DNA of 64,000 nt from assembly GCA_954871525.1 (NCBI GenBank), contig OX940872.1, positions 15,027,180 to 15,091,179 of the forward strand, in the 5' to 3' direction. Below the pieces are notes generated by a model that saw only the letters and a list, made by a program, of their open reading frames with translations, was not told the DNA's origin and made no database searches. The position numbers were made by a program, and so were the translations under genes. Origin of the DNA: Parietaria judaica. Its lineage: Eukaryota; Streptophyta; Magnoliopsida; Rosales; Urticaceae. This document shows, one piece after another, positions 44,320 to 56,877 of the stretch; the stretch's first letter is position 1, and the number at the start of each line of letters is the position of its first letter.

Positions 44320-47300
44320 GTGATGGGTGGACCCTCCTTGACACCGGAAGCTAGAAAAACTTCATATAACGAAGCAAGGTTGAATAACTTGGCTTACCAG
44401 TCCTGCGAAAACCTGGCCTTACCGTGGGACTTCCGGACGGCGGACGACTCTCCATCGATGGTATTGTAAGAATGTACCCTTACTTATTCAAGGCATTAAG
44501 TTTCTGGTAAATTGTTTTGTTATTTCCCTTGAGGGCTTTGACGTTATTCTTGGTATGGCTTGGTGACGTGCTTTGGAACGGTAAATATGGTACCATCAAG
44601 TTCATGTGGGAGGGAAAGCCTATTACTTGGAACAGCGAGGCCGACGCCAAAGACAAAAAACCGAGCCTCAATCAACTAGGAACTACGGAATCCGAGAGAG
44701 ACTTGGAAACTTGGTTCGCTGATGCGGAGATTTTCATTACGTCCCCGCCGTGTCAAGAACCTGTGACCGTTGTCTCTTTGCGGCGCCGCAATAAGCTGGC
44801 CATGTGGATCCTCGCTAACCAAGGGCCCGAACCCGGTGTCACGGAATTAATAGAAGAGTTCAACGACATCTTTGCATTACCGACGAGGCTGCCTCCTAAG
44901 CGGCTGTGCGATCACCGAATCCGACTTGTAGCCGGAACCGATCCTGTGGCCGTACGACCATACCGGTACCCTCATTTGCAAAAAGATAAGATCAAACGAC
45001 AATGCACGGAAATGCTATAAGCGGGGATTATTCGCCCAAGCACCTCACCATTTTCTTTCCCGGTGTTGCTCGTTAAGAAAGCCGATGGTTCTTGGAGGAT
45101 GTGCATACACCTCTAGGAATTTAACAAAGTCACCGTCAAAGAAAAGTTTCCGATTCCGGTCGTGGAGGAACTCGTTGACGAACTTCACGGCGCCCGATAT
45201 TTTACCAAGCTAGATCTTACTGTATCATTAAATCTGCATCCACAAAGACGACATCGAGAAGACGGCGTTTCCGACTCATCATGGCCATTTCGAGTTCCTT
45301 GTGATGCCATTCAAGCTTTCCAATGCCCCCTCGACATTTCAAGGTCTTATGAACTCCGTCTTCCACGCCATGCTTCGCAAAAGCGTGTTGATTTTCTTCG
45401 ACGACATACTCATTTATAGAAGGACATGGGAGGAGCATCTTTTTCACGTTCGCCAAGTCTTCGAGCGCTTGCGATATCACCGTTTATTCCTCAACAATAC
45501 CAAATGTGCGTTTGGCCGGAATGAGGTCGGCTATCTTGCTCACGTGATTTTGCACGAGGGAGTTAAAGTCGACGAGACTAAGGTTGACGCAGTCACTAAA
45601 TGGCCAACACCGAGAACTACACGAGGGGTCCGTGGATTTCTTGGTCTTTCGGGCTATTATCGGAAATCCATACGCAACTACAGCGTGATCGGAGCGCCTC
45701 TCACGGGCCTACTCCGACGGTCGGGATTTCATTGGAATGATGAGGCAACCACGACATTTTAGGCTTTCAAGAAATATCTCGTTGAATCCCCGGTTCTCTC
45801 ACTTCCGGATTTTTTGGCGGACTTCGTGGTGGAGTTTGATGCGTCGGGCAGTGGTATAGGCACAGTTCTCCAACAAAAAGAGCACCCGGTAGCTTTTTTT
45901 TAGCCACAAGCTTGCGGATCGACACGCCAAACTAGCGGCCTACGAGCGCGAACTCATCGGTTTAGCTAAAGCCATCATCCATTGGCGGCCCTATCTTTAG
46001 GGGAGGAAATTTCTAATCCGGACCGATCATTTGAGCTTGAAGCATCTCCTTGAACAACGTCTCACGACACTGCCTCAACTTAATTGGGTAAGCAAGCTCC
46101 TTGGTTATGATTTCACGGTTGAATACTGCGCAGCGGCTCTAAATAAGGTTGCGGATGCACTTTCGAGGATATATGAAGAGCAAGCTCCGCGCTCTCAGTG
46201 TAGGCAGCGTTAGTTTCCGGAAAAAAAAATCCTTGCCAAGACGTCATCGGACAAGGAATTATGTGATCGGCGCGAAGAGGTATTGAAGGGCAATGCCCCA
46301 GCTACGTGGACAATGAAGGAAAGACTCGTATTTTACAAAGGGCGGGCTGTTTTGAGCGACAACTCAACCCTTATTTCAGATATCTTAGCGGGTTATCACA
46401 ATCTTGGCTACGAGGGGGTCCAAAAGACGATGGAGAGGATTCGGGGTGACTTTTATTGGCGGGGATGGAAAAAGGCGGTCCAAGAGTTCATTCTACATTG
46501 CCAAACGTGTCAACGTAATAAGTGGGAGGCGTTACAACCGGTGGGGTTGTTGCAGCCCCTTTTGATATCACATCGCATTTGGGCGGACATCTCGATGGAT
46601 TTCGTGGAGGCACTTTATCTCGGTGGCTCACGCTTTTTACCACATCGCATTTGGGCGGACATCTCGTTTGATTTTGTGGGTACCTCTCTATGTTTTTCCA
46701 CGACGTATCACCCTCAATCTGACGGGAAAATTTAAGTCGTAACTCACACACTGGAGATGTATTTGAGATGTACGACGGGGGAGACACCGAGGAAGTGGCT
46801 TGATTACGTATACAACACGTCATACCATTCTGCCATTAGAACCTCGTCTTTCCACATGGTCTACGGGCGAGAACGACCCCTTTTAATGGAGTATACGGCG
46901 GGAAGCACGGTCGTGGAAGACTTGGACGTGGCCTTGGATAGACGTACGACTTTCTTAGAAGCCGCACGGACTCGTCTTTTGGAAGCTCAAGAGAGGATGA
47001 AGACAGAGTATGACGGGCATCATCAGAAGGTGGAGTTCAACGTGGGTGATTGGGTTTGGTTACCGACAATTAACAGTGTCACGGGGCATTTTTCACAAAC
47101 TCTCGCCGCGGTTTTATGGACCTTTCGGGATCCTTGCACGCGTGGGTTCGGTCTCATATCTCGTAGCTTTGCCGGAGGGAACACGGATTCACAACATGTT
47201 CCATGTTTCGCTACTCAAACAACACCGCAGAAGTTCGCCGAGCGCGGTGACCAAGCTACCGAAGATATTTGATGGCCAAGTCATTCCCACGTGTCCGGCC

Positions 47301-47460
47301 AAGATTGTTCGAGCACGCACGCTTCTTGGAAAGCGGGAGCTTTTGGTTCAATGGGAAGCATCTTTGCCGGAGAAACCACTTGGGAGAACGGAGCGACATT
47401 ACTCGAAGCATTTCAAAAGCTTGAGCTTGCAGACAAGATCATAGTCGAGGAGGGGATTAA
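44320..47460 (+). pseudogene. G1 pol remnant with chromodomain
   Basis: In order: aspartic protease LLDTGS (44333-44350) followed at once by a stop; reverse transcriptase from about 44840, with [40 protein letters not shown] and the catalytic FFDDILIY (about 45391-45414). RNase H follows from about 45800 (FDASGSGIGTVLQQ) to 46190 (LNKVADALSR). The integrase H2C2 zinc finger is at about 46390-46525, and the integrase core from 46570. The C-terminal GPFGILARVGSVSYLV region lies near 47120-47180, and the chromodomain (LLVQWEAS, ETTWENGATLLEAF) at about 47320-47430. The integrase core lost its middle: a 26-bp segment is repeated at 46569 and 46641, and the reading then jumps to STTYHPQSDG. Stops occur throughout. 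Confidence 0.9.
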
Positions 47461-47872
47461 TGATACGGAACCAAGATATCGGCTCAGTATCATCGTAGGA
47501 GAGGAGCGGGATAAAGTAGCTAAGATTGACGAAGGCAATTTCTTATTTATTTATCGCTTTTAGCTGAGTCTTTTAATTCTGTTGCTATTGTCGAGTCTTT
47601 TTTTTAGAACTCATTCCGTTTTTTATTGTTTCCCGAAGTGGGAATTTCCCGAGTTGTTTAGCCTATAAGTAGGAAAATTTTAATTAAATAATATAAGCTT
47701 TCTAGAGAACTTTAATCCTCATCGGGATTAGGGTTTTGGGAGCATTCTCTCTCTCTCTCTGTTTGCGTGTTCCTTTTTCGGCGAAAAATTCTGCAGGATT
47801 CAGCAAGACAACGTGTGGGAGAAGAGGGAAGGAATCGTCAGGTCACGAGATTGGTATCCCGGGCTCGTAACA

Positions 47873-48621
47873 GCCAGCTAAAGCGACGGATTTCACTGTT
47901 GAAGCACACTTTGGCGGTAGAACTGGTGCTTCGGTTTCCTCATTGTGCAAATCATTTTTTTATAGCGTTTATACTCTTTCCCTTGTCAGAATCGAACCCT
48001 GTTAGAGAAGTATCTTGGTCTCTGTGTGCATTAACTATTTAAGAAATATAGATCAAAATCAATGAAAGTTGAGATGATGGTTCTAAAATTGAATGTTCAA
48101 AAATCATCCACAACGTTAGAGAAATAGCGCACTAAGAACTACGTATGAAATTTATGGCCCCTAAGACCGGTTTTGGTTCTATCCGGTCTTGTTTCGGTTC
48201 GAAAAACAGGACTCTTTGTCAAAAGAACAGGAACTGGGACAGGGAAGTTGCTTTCAACTAAGATATGATTTATTATTCTTTTAATTTATATATCACAGGT
48301 TTTAGCTTTTTGGATTCTATTTGGTGCTTAAATAATGTACTATTTAAGATTTCAAGTAAGTTTATTAAAAGAATTTGTTTTTACTTATAAGTAATTAACT
48401 AGGCCGATGTTCGTTTTTGGCCCGATTAGAGAAACTGGCTTTCTCAAAACTGAGACCAGGACAGGACTTGTTTTTGGAAGGGCAGTTTTTATTTTTGGGA
48501 CCAGGCCTAAAAAGGGCCAAAAGCCTGGTCCCCGGTCCCGATTTCAACCCTATTAAGAATTTATGAGAATGGTGCTTTGGTGACTACACAATAAAGAAAG
48601 GGGAGGAAGATGATATCTTAC
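47873..48621. other. Spacer, possible hAT-like terminal remnant
   Basis: No gene is seen. The stretch 48420-48553 ends GGTCCCCGGTCCCGATTTCAACCCTA and has repeated GGACCAGG/CCTGGTCC motifs, resembling the end of a nonautonomous hAT element. No opposite end or target duplication was identified. Confidence 0.35.
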
Positions 48622-49764
48622 CGGGCAAAGTAATTTGATTCTAATCATGCTTCGCAAGATCAGGTCCGCCGAGTGACTTAACTGGGGAGATCATATTTTC
48701 CTCAGAAAAACCCACCTTTTTACACAAATAGTTGTACTGAGATTTGAGTCTCTTGAAAGCATCAATGGCAGCCCTGGTTTTCTTCTTTTCACCCAATACC
48801 TCTGCGGATTTCGATTCAAGTGTCTTCTCATCCAGACCTCTTACCTCGGCAATGCCGTTTTCGTTATCGGTTCTCTCCTCTAAAGCACTTACTTTGGCTA
48901 AAAGCTGTTCATTTTCACTCTCGACATGCCCATAATGTTTCAATAATACTTTCGATCCATTCGAATTCGCATTTTAACAGACACGGAGTTAACATAAATT
49001 TCCATCCAAACTTCTTAATTTGGTTAAAAGTTTTTGTATCTCTATATCTTGTTCCCGGAAAAGCTTCTCGCTATTCATAATCTTCGAAGCTTGCAATTAA
49101 ATATTCTTGAATAAATTTCCGTTCAATTCATTGCCTTTTGCTGATTCTGCAATTTTTTCTGTGACCTGAGTTTGAAGCTCTTTTACCTCTCTGTCTAAGC
49201 CGCTTAACTTGGCAAGAAGAACACTAATTCCCGCTTCCTTCTCTTTCAATTGTTTTTGGTTCTCAACGATCTCGGTATCTTTCTTCTGATTTAACTGAAG
49301 TAAGCTATTCTGTAATCTCGGCCTTCATCGACTTCCTTAGATTTCTATTTCAAACTCAGTTGTAGCTCGTTAATTTCAATTTTCTGACTGTCAATTCTAG
49401 CGAGTAACTCGGACGTCTTTTCTTGTTGTTTCGTCGAGTCGCTTGCTCTCTTGAGCTTCATAGACTCGTTCTCCTCATGGGTTCTCTGCTTTTCATTTTC
49501 CAATATTTCTATAGTCAGCAAGAGATCTTTCTCCGTCGCTTTCCATTAGACATTGTTTTCTTTCCTAGCTTTTGCATGAATTCTCTGCACGAGTTTAGAT
49601 TTTGATTGGACTTTCGGAAAGATTTGACGGGAAAATATATAATTAATCTTAGAAATCCGGTCTTTAGTGTCTTGAATGGTCGCAACCAATAAGGTACTGA
49701 GCTTTACATCATCATTTTCCGTTGACGTATCCAAATTCAGAGAGCTCCGAAGCTGACCCTCCAT
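48622..49764 (-). pseudogene. GR1: N-terminal fragment of a GR1/COM1-like coiled-coil protein
   Basis: One minus-strand stretch starts at ATG 49764 (MEGQLRSSLNLDTS) and reads SKINYIFSRQIFPKVQS, SKLVQRIHAKARKE, then long heptad-like Lys/Glu/Leu repeats (ENEKQRTHEENESMK, ELQLSLK, LQNSLLQLNQKKDTEIVE). It ends AAIDAFKRLKSQYNYLCKKV and a stop, followed by a canonical donor (CCCG|GTAAGATATC at 48622/48621). From memory this matches plant gamma-response-1, the COM1/SAE2/CtIP-type partner of MRE11 in DNA-end resection. At least six in-frame stops and several frame changes are present, and the downstream exons with the catalytic C-terminus are absent. Retention of a splice donor argues against a retrocopy; a truncated segmental or captured copy is more likely. 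Confidence 0.6.
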
Positions 49765-50591
49765 CTGTCAACTCAAACTCATACATTTATACTCTTGGTA
49801 TCTACGGTTTGTTGCGAGAAGTCACATGCTAGGTTCCCAAAAATCATTGAAAAGGCAGTGAAAAACCATGAAAACTAAAAAAAAAACTTCCTTTACAAGT
49901 CTGTTTTTAACGCCAAAAGTTTCCGACATCTAATTACTTTTGTTATACCAAATCAATTCCACGGTAAATAAGGCTCTGTGATCGAGTGTTCAACCCATTT
50001 CCTCAAGATTCAAACCAACGACATACCAAACAATTGAAAGAATATTCAACTCTAAAATAACCAAGTAACAAGATGTTGTGTTGAGTTGTGAAGCCTAATT
50101 CACTGAACCCGACACCGAGCAGTCAAATTGTTTGACTCTCGCTAGTAAACAAAAAATGCTACATAAGCAAAGCGAACAATCTAAGCTTTATAGATCGACA
50201 TGCGTAAAGAATTGTTGCATATTACCAACGATATGAGTTTCACTCGCTATTAGAACAAAGTAAATGGGCATTGAAATCTAAGAAAAGTGGAGATTATCGG
50301 AGAAATCAGAACAAGCCGACCTAAATTGGAAGTATCGGCTGAAGAAATTGCAATGAACAAGGAAAAACGAGCATTTATTCGGCTAAGTGGTTAGATTAAC
50401 ACGAAAATAACCAAGAGACGAAAATAACCAAAAACGAGCATTTAGTGTCTTTAAACGGGATTCGCAAACAGCCAATTATGGAAGAAGAGAGGTATACTGA
50501 TGAAAGAGAAGATCTGAAAGCACTACGAGTTTGGGTTTCAGGGATCTTATTTTATTTTATTCAAAAAGCTTTCCAGGGACGCATTGCTCCT
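49765..50591. other. Flank of the GR1-like fragment, no gene seen
   Basis: AT-rich DNA. It could contain the original upstream region of the GR1-like fragment on the minus strand, but no promoter element can be assigned. It ends at the LTR of gypsy element G2. Confidence 0.4.
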
Positions 50592-51221
50592 TGATGATCT
50601 TGGACTTCTTCCCCCACAAAGAAACAACATCAAAGTTAAAAGCTACACCTGCAAGACAAAACGACATGGTGTAGAATAACATCCATAGAACTAGAGCCTA
50701 TTCTGAAACAGGCCCAATGAAAAAACTAACACACCCAGCCCACCGAAGAGCATCTCCAAAACTCGGTCTCCAAAGAACAAGCCTCCCCGAAGAATAGGCC
50801 CATGAAGCTCCACCTTTGCCAGCCCCGGGAGACTCGTCAATAAGGAAAGGTTCAGCTCCAAACAACCCGCGACTGCCTTTACACGTGTAGCTAGCTCAGC
50901 AAGAAGAAGGGATGAGCTTTACTAGCCGTTGGGACCAAGAGAGTATGAGATACAATGTAAAAGATAGGCTATATATAGGAGATGATTTGTTCATAAAGGG
51001 GCATTTATCATTACGTTAAGAATCTCTTTGTAATTATTATCCACGAAATCAAATACACCATTTTACTTTATTGTTATACTGATATCCAAAGCCTTCACAC
51101 AGTCTTATAATCATTTTTCTTCACGACAAGTTGATTTTGCATGTCAACAATTTGACGCCGTCTGTAAGAAATATTTATAGATTCCTAGCCCAACCGAATT
51201 CCAAGCAAGCAAACTCGCAAA

Positions 51222-52930
51222 TGACGAACGGAGGATCGAGCGGAAACCCCACGGCCAACCCTATGGAACCCGTGGTGAAAAACGTTGTCAAGGCTATGAT
51301 GGATACTATCCTAAAACAGCTCGAGGAGAACGATGAATCAAGAAAAGAGTTCCAAACCAAATTGGAGAGCCTCCCCCAAAAACAGTCCCAGTTCGAAGGA
51401 ACACTGACCGGGGTGGTCAGCTTGATGAAGACTCAGCTCTCTTCAGCACCACGGAGGGATCTCAGACTAGGGAGCGCCCTAGACTTTTCTGAGATCCAAG
51501 TCACTCTGGGCGTCACCGAGGTGGAAAACACCTCGGGTATGGTGGAGGGACGAAACCCCACCATAGGCATGCAGAGGCCAACGAGTCATGAGATCGGCAC
51601 TAGGGCTACCTCGTCTGAGTACCCCAGCACCGGATTGGGAGCAATTTAATCAAACTATGGGATGTTGAACCGTCCCGATGACCTTGGACTCTAGACTCCA
51701 CCAACATGAAACCCCCCTCAAGCACCGATGCGCCCGAGTTCCATGTGGACTGGAAAAAAAATAAGCAACCCCATCCGCATGAGGGAAGAAACTGCCCCTA
51801 TGGCTTTCTCGATTCATATCCCGGGCATTAGAGATAACAATTTCATTCTCGATCCCGAACTGACTTTTCCGACATGGCTGAAAGGGCTCGAATCTATGGT
51901 AGAAAATGTAAAATCCGAGGTGAAAACGGTGAACTCGAAGGTCCACTACGGCACCTCGGAAGCTCCCGAGATAGAACACCTTGTTCGGGAATCGATGAGC
52001 ACACCATTCTCCTCGTTGATCGCCAACGAGAGGATTAGGGACATCGGGAGGGCCAAAATCCCCCGATACGACGGAAAGTCTTACCCAAGGGCATATCTCC
52101 AAGCATTCCACATCGCAATGGGGAGAGCAAACCTCAAACTAGCATAGAGGGATGCAAGGAAATGTCAAATATTTGTCGAACACCTCGAGCAAAACGCTAT
52201 CCACTTGTTTTCTAAGCTGCAACCCTATTTCATCAGTTCGTTTGATCAACTAAAGACGATCTTCTGAAAGAATTTCTCTATGTTTATCGAAACCGAAAGC
52301 ACAATGGCGCAGCTCTATGCGCTGCAGCAGGCAAAAGATAATCCACTACGGAACTTCACAGCGAGGTTCAAAAATATGTTATCACGCCTCAACGGGGTAA
52401 GCGACGACGCAACGATAGCAGCCCTCACTGTGGGACTATGGTACAAATCTAAATTCAGGCAAGACATCTGCGTCGACCGTTATACCTCGATCGAAGACGT
52501 AATGCATCGCGGGGGAAACTGGATCCGGGTCGAAGAAGAGCGAGCGGCCCATGCAGCGAACTTAGACCCTACCCCGGCAGCACCAAAGTTCAAGAATCCA
52601 CAAAGACCACCTCGGGATCACAACCATCACAAAGGAGATGGATATCAGCGAGGGAACCTGAACCACGCACATTCATCTAAGCGCGACGTGCTCCCCCCGG
52701 GTTACTTAATTAAATGAGAGAAAGATGAAGTCAACATTACCCAAGGTAATGACCAAACAGGGCAGGCCAATCCATGGCCAAAAGATCTGAATGCCTATTG
52801 TAAATTCCACAAGGTATTCAGACACGTAACTGCCCAATGCCGGAAATTACAAATGACACTGGAGGAAAAGCTGGAACGAGGTGAAATGAGCGATCTCAAC
52901 ATATAGGCCCTGAATTTGAGGTTGCAGGGA
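51222..52930 (+). pseudogene. G2 gag remnant
   Basis: The likely start is ATG 51222 (MTNGGSSGNPTANP). An N-terminal coiled-coil-like part (VVKAMMDTILKQLEEN) runs to a stop at 51647-51649. The core gag follows from about 51840 (FPTWLKGLESMVENV, IPRYDGKSYPRAYLQAF) with stops at 52145 and 52267, then FIETESTMAQLYALQQAK and LTVGLWYKSKFRQDI to 52717. A degenerate zinc-knuckle region (YCKFHKVFRHVTAQC) is near 52795-52845. G3 encodes a related gag. Confidence 0.85.
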
Positions 52931-53149
52931 AACACAAATCCGGAGAAAAATCTGGCGGCTTCAGAGAAAAGAAAACATAAGAAATTTTGAGGTCCCCCCT
53001 ACTAGGGGAGGCACCAAACACACCTTTCGGAAAAAAGAGGAAAATAGGTCAACGAGGTCGAAGAAGCCAATCGGGAAAAAAAAAAAACTCCAAGTCATTG
53101 ACATGATCATGGGTGGATCTCAATACTGCAAGTCATCGGTCAACTCGAT

Positions 53150-56100
53150 CAAAGCGCATCAGTGAAAACTCCAATCGGATGCACCTCGCCAGCGTTTTCA
53201 AGGACCAGAGGCGCACCTTGCCAAGGTTTTCAAGGACCAGAGTCTCTCATTATATTCAAAGAGAGTGATGCCAACATCCTCGCACGGCCATACGATGGCG
53301 CCCTAGTCATAGCCCTCAACATAGCAAAACTAGGAAACCAAAAGGATTCTCATTGACAACGAAATCTTTGCGAACGTGATCTTCTTATCGACTTTATGTC
53401 ATATGAAGATTAGGCCAGATGACATCAACAGGGAAACAGTTCCCCTTACCTGTTTTAGCGGCCACTCCATAAACACCGTCGGCGAGATTAAGATCTCCGT
53501 AATGACGGGAGGTGTGAACCTGATAACCTAATTCCTGATAATAGATTGGCCGTCTCCCTACAATGCAATATTGGGAAGGCCGTGGCTTCACGCCATGAAA
53601 GCAATCCCCTTGACATCACCAGAGTCTATAGTTCCCAACCAAAGAAGGGATCAAAGAGATCAAAGACGACCAAGCATTGGCGCGAAGATGTTACGTGAAC
53701 AATTTCTTACTCGCCAAACAAAGCACAATAAACAAAGCATAGGAAATACAGTTCCCACAAATAAACGAGGTAAAAAATGCCTCGGAAGAGGACAACAATT
53801 CCCTAACCATCAAAATCGTTAAGCAGATCCTTATCGACGAAAAAAACCGTGACAACACAGTCGGGATCGGAAGCAAACTGAAGGGTGAAGTGCGTAAGCA
53901 GCTCATTAGGTTCTTAAAATGGAACAAGGAGTGCTTTTCCTGGTCCCACGAGGACATGCCAGGAATATTTCTGGAGATTATATTGCATCAACTCAACATC
54001 GATCCGAGCTTCAAACCGATCAAACAGAAAAGGCAAAAACTAGCTCCGGAATGTTCTAGGGCAGTAAACAAAGAGTTCAAAAGGCTACTCGAAACGGGGT
54101 CAACCAGTGAGGTGAAATATCCAGACTGGTTCGCCAACACTATGGTCATCAAGAAGAAAAACGGGAAATGGAGGGTGTGCATCAATTTCACCGACCTAAA
54201 CAAGGCATGCCCAAAGGACAGCTTCCCACTCCCGCATATTGCCAGACTTGTAGAGGCAGCATGTGGGCATGAGATGCTTTCTTTTATGAACGCCTTCTCT
54301 AGTTACAACCAGATCTTGATGCACCCCGACGATCAAGAAAAGACCTCGTCCATAACTGAGCGAGGAATATATTGCTACAAGGTGATACCCTTCAGTCTGA
54401 AAAAAATACCAAAACAACCTATCAAAGACTCGTTAATAGAATGTTTTCAGAGTATTTAGGAAAAAAACCATAGAAGTCTACATAGATGACATGCTGGTCA
54501 AACCAAAGCACTCGGAAGACCACATCGCTCACCTCGAACAATGCTTCAAAATGTTAAAGAAATACCAGATGAAATTAAACCCATCAAATTCTCACGGGGT
54601 GTCATCAGGAAAATTCCTAAGGTACCTGGTCACGCGACGAGGCATAGAAGCCAATCGGGACCAGATAGACGCCCTGTTGAAGATGCCTTCACCTCGCAGC
54701 GTGAAGGAAGTCCAAAGACTCACGGGACGGATAGCGGCCCTACATCGATTCATATCGAGGTAGACTGAAAAATGCCTGCCTTTTTACAAAATGTTGAAAG
54801 GAAATAAGAAATTTGAATGGACAGACTAGTGCGAACAATCATTCGAGGAGCTAAAAAAGTATTTGTCCGCCCCACCAATACTAGTAAGCCCGGTCATCGT
54901 CGAACCACTCTTAATCTACCTCGCAGTAACGGCCTTCGCAATAATTAGCGTGCTAGTTAGCGTACTAGTAAATAACTAGAAGACGAAGAAAACCCGATAT
55001 CCCGCAATGGAAAAAGTAGCATTTTCTCTCGTCACAGCAGCGACAAAGCTAAGGCCTTACTTCCAAGCACATCCCATTGTAGTAATGACACTGCAACCAT
55101 TACGTTCAGTATTGCACAGTCCCAGCGAATTCGACATCGAATACAAGATAAGAACATGCACCAAATTGCAGGTCTTACCCGACTTCGTTGTGGAACTAAG
55201 CACCGAGAAACCACATGACGAGTCAATAGACGAGGCATGGACACTGAAGGTAGACGGATCATCTAACCAGAACGGTTCAGGAGTGGGTATCCACCTCGAA
55301 ACCCAAAGTGGCGAAGTGATTGAGCAATCTTTTCGTCTCAAATTCAAGGCTTTGAACACGAATCATCTAACCAGAACGGGTCAGGAGTGGGTATCCACCT
55401 CGAAACCCAAAGTGGCGAAGTGATTGAGCAATATTTTCGTCTCGAATTCAAGGCTTTGAATAATGAGGCTATATAGGAAGTACTAATAGCCGGCCTTAAA
55501 CTGGCACGAGCGGTCGGATCACGTAACTTAAAATCCTATTCCGTCGCAAAGTTGGTAACACACCAAATCGCCAGGGAGTACAAGGCAAAAGACCAAAGTA
55601 TGAATGCTTAGATTTCCGTGGTAAACCAATTGATCCAATCATTCAAAAAGGTCGAGGTGAACCGAATTCCGAGAAGCGAGAATGCTCAACCAGCCGCACT
55701 GGCAGGATTGGCATCCACTTTGGATCCCGAGGTAAAATAAATTATCCCAGTAGAGCAATAAACGCACCAAGAATCGATTTGACAGTGAACAACATCGAGC
55801 TCGAGCCGGATGATTGGAGAACTTCGATAACAAAGTTTCTACGAGATAAAGAAACACCTCGAGATCAACATGAGGCCAAGAAACTAAGAGCTAAAATCTC
55901 AAGGTTCTTCCTAATAAACAACGTCCTCTACAAACAAAGCTTTAGTGGGCCATACCTCACATGTATCGGGGACGAATTAACAAAGAACATCCTCCGTGAA
56001 ATACACGAGGGAAGTTGCGGGAATCACTCCGGAGGAAGGTCCCTCGCCAACAAAGTAAAAAGGCAAGGATTTTTCTGGCCCACCATGCTAAGAGATAGCG

Positions 56101-56178
56101 AGCAGTACGTACGGAAATTCGACTCCTGCCAAAAGCATGCGCCAGCAATCAAACAACCCGCATTAAAGTTGTCATTTT
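53150..56178 (+). pseudogene. G2 pol remnant
   Basis: Protease-region pieces are at 53270-53600 (ARPYDGALVIALNIA, CFSGHSINTVGEI and PYNAILGRPWLHAMK in different frames). RT runs from about 53850, with KKKNGKWRVCINFTDLNKA, KDSFPLPHI and the active site YIDDMLVK at about 54479-54503, split by a frameshift near 54455. RNase H is weak (54840-55060). The second RNase H is near 55235-55740 (LKVDGSSNQNGSGVGIHL) and contains a 104-bp tandem duplication, 55259-55362 repeated from 55363, which shifts the frame. The integrase H2C2 finger is at about 55998-56140 (HEGSCGNHSGGRSLANK, CQKHAP). The core is missing because G3 inserted at 56179. Confidence 0.88.
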
Positions 56179-56877
56179 TGATGTGGGACTTCGTCCCCTC
56201 CAAGACGACAATAATGTGACAAATGACACCAAGGTCAGCCAATGAAGATGCAAGATAAACGACAAGGAAAACCATCCTCCACAACACACAACGTGGGCTT
56301 CAATCCGATAAAAGCCCACCAAGAAAGCCCATTTAAACACCAAATTCCCCAAGTCCAAAAGGCAGTCCATGAAGACTCAGCATCCCACAAGACCATGCAC
56401 GTTTTCTCCCATGCTGGCCAATTAAAGCTGCCACCACTTAGGAGAATATCGAGTACCACGGTACCACCTTTACATGTGGCATCCAAAGCATAGTGCGATG
56501 GAGAGAGCTCGGTCTCATAGCCATTTCATAGAACTAGGACTCCCAGCCGTTGCACAGAACTAAGACTTATACGTTGTATACTTAGTCTATAAATAGAGAT
56601 ATGATGTAATAGTAGGGGACACATGCTGATATATACAAATATCCTCGCTAAAATACTCTGTAACGATCTCTCGATCAAGCAATAACACATTCTTTTCTAT
56701 TATTGTCTATTCTCTTTCACAATTTCCTGTCCAAGCTATTTTTTCATCAAAGTGGAATCACTACGGATAAATTGAGACCATTCATTTTTACATCATAACA
56801 AAATGGGAAGTATTGGCACCGTGTGTAGGAAACTTCAATCTATTGCTACCCAAGAAACTCCACTTCGCAAGCCAAAA

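Larger units (their letters stand above)
42439..47872 (+). mobile_element. Ty3/gypsy chromovirus (G1), complete length but dead
   Basis: The element has two LTRs, 42439-42887 (449 bp) and 47461-47872 (412 bp), both beginning TGATACGGA and ending TAACA. The flanking 5-bp duplication is GCCGG (42434-42438) and GCCAG (47873-47877), with one change. A tRNA-iMet primer-binding site follows the 5' LTR, and a purine tract (GAGGAGGGGA) precedes the 3' LTR. The order is gag, protease, RT, RNase H, integrase, chromodomain, as in chromoviruses. Both LTRs carry CCTATAAGTAGG. Many stops, frameshifts and an integrase deletion make it nonfunctional. The LTRs differ at many positions, so the insertion is old. 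Confidence 0.95.
50592..56178 (+). mobile_element. Tat-lineage Ty3/gypsy element (G2), cut inside integrase
   Basis: The 5' LTR (50592-51149) starts TGATGATCTTGG and ends GTCAACA, confirmed by the solo LTR at 19947-20508. It is followed by TTTGACGCCGTCTGT, the leader/primer site common in plant non-chromovirus gypsy elements. A TATATATAGG box is near 50972. Then come gag, protease, RT, a decayed RNase H, a second (archaeal-type) RNase H and the integrase zinc finger. The additional RNase H is the mark of the Tat lineage. Similarity to integrase stops at about 56170, where the LTR of G3 begins. The 3' part should lie beyond this window. Confidence 0.9.

Noticed and set aside
42439..47872. Endogenous pararetrovirus
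   Set aside because: The presence of LTRs, a tRNA-iMet primer site, an integrase zinc finger and a chromodomain, and no movement or coat protein motifs, shows a Ty3/gypsy retrotransposon.
48150..48553. Complete nonautonomous hAT element
   Set aside because: The right end looks hAT-like, but no matching left end or 8-bp duplication was found.
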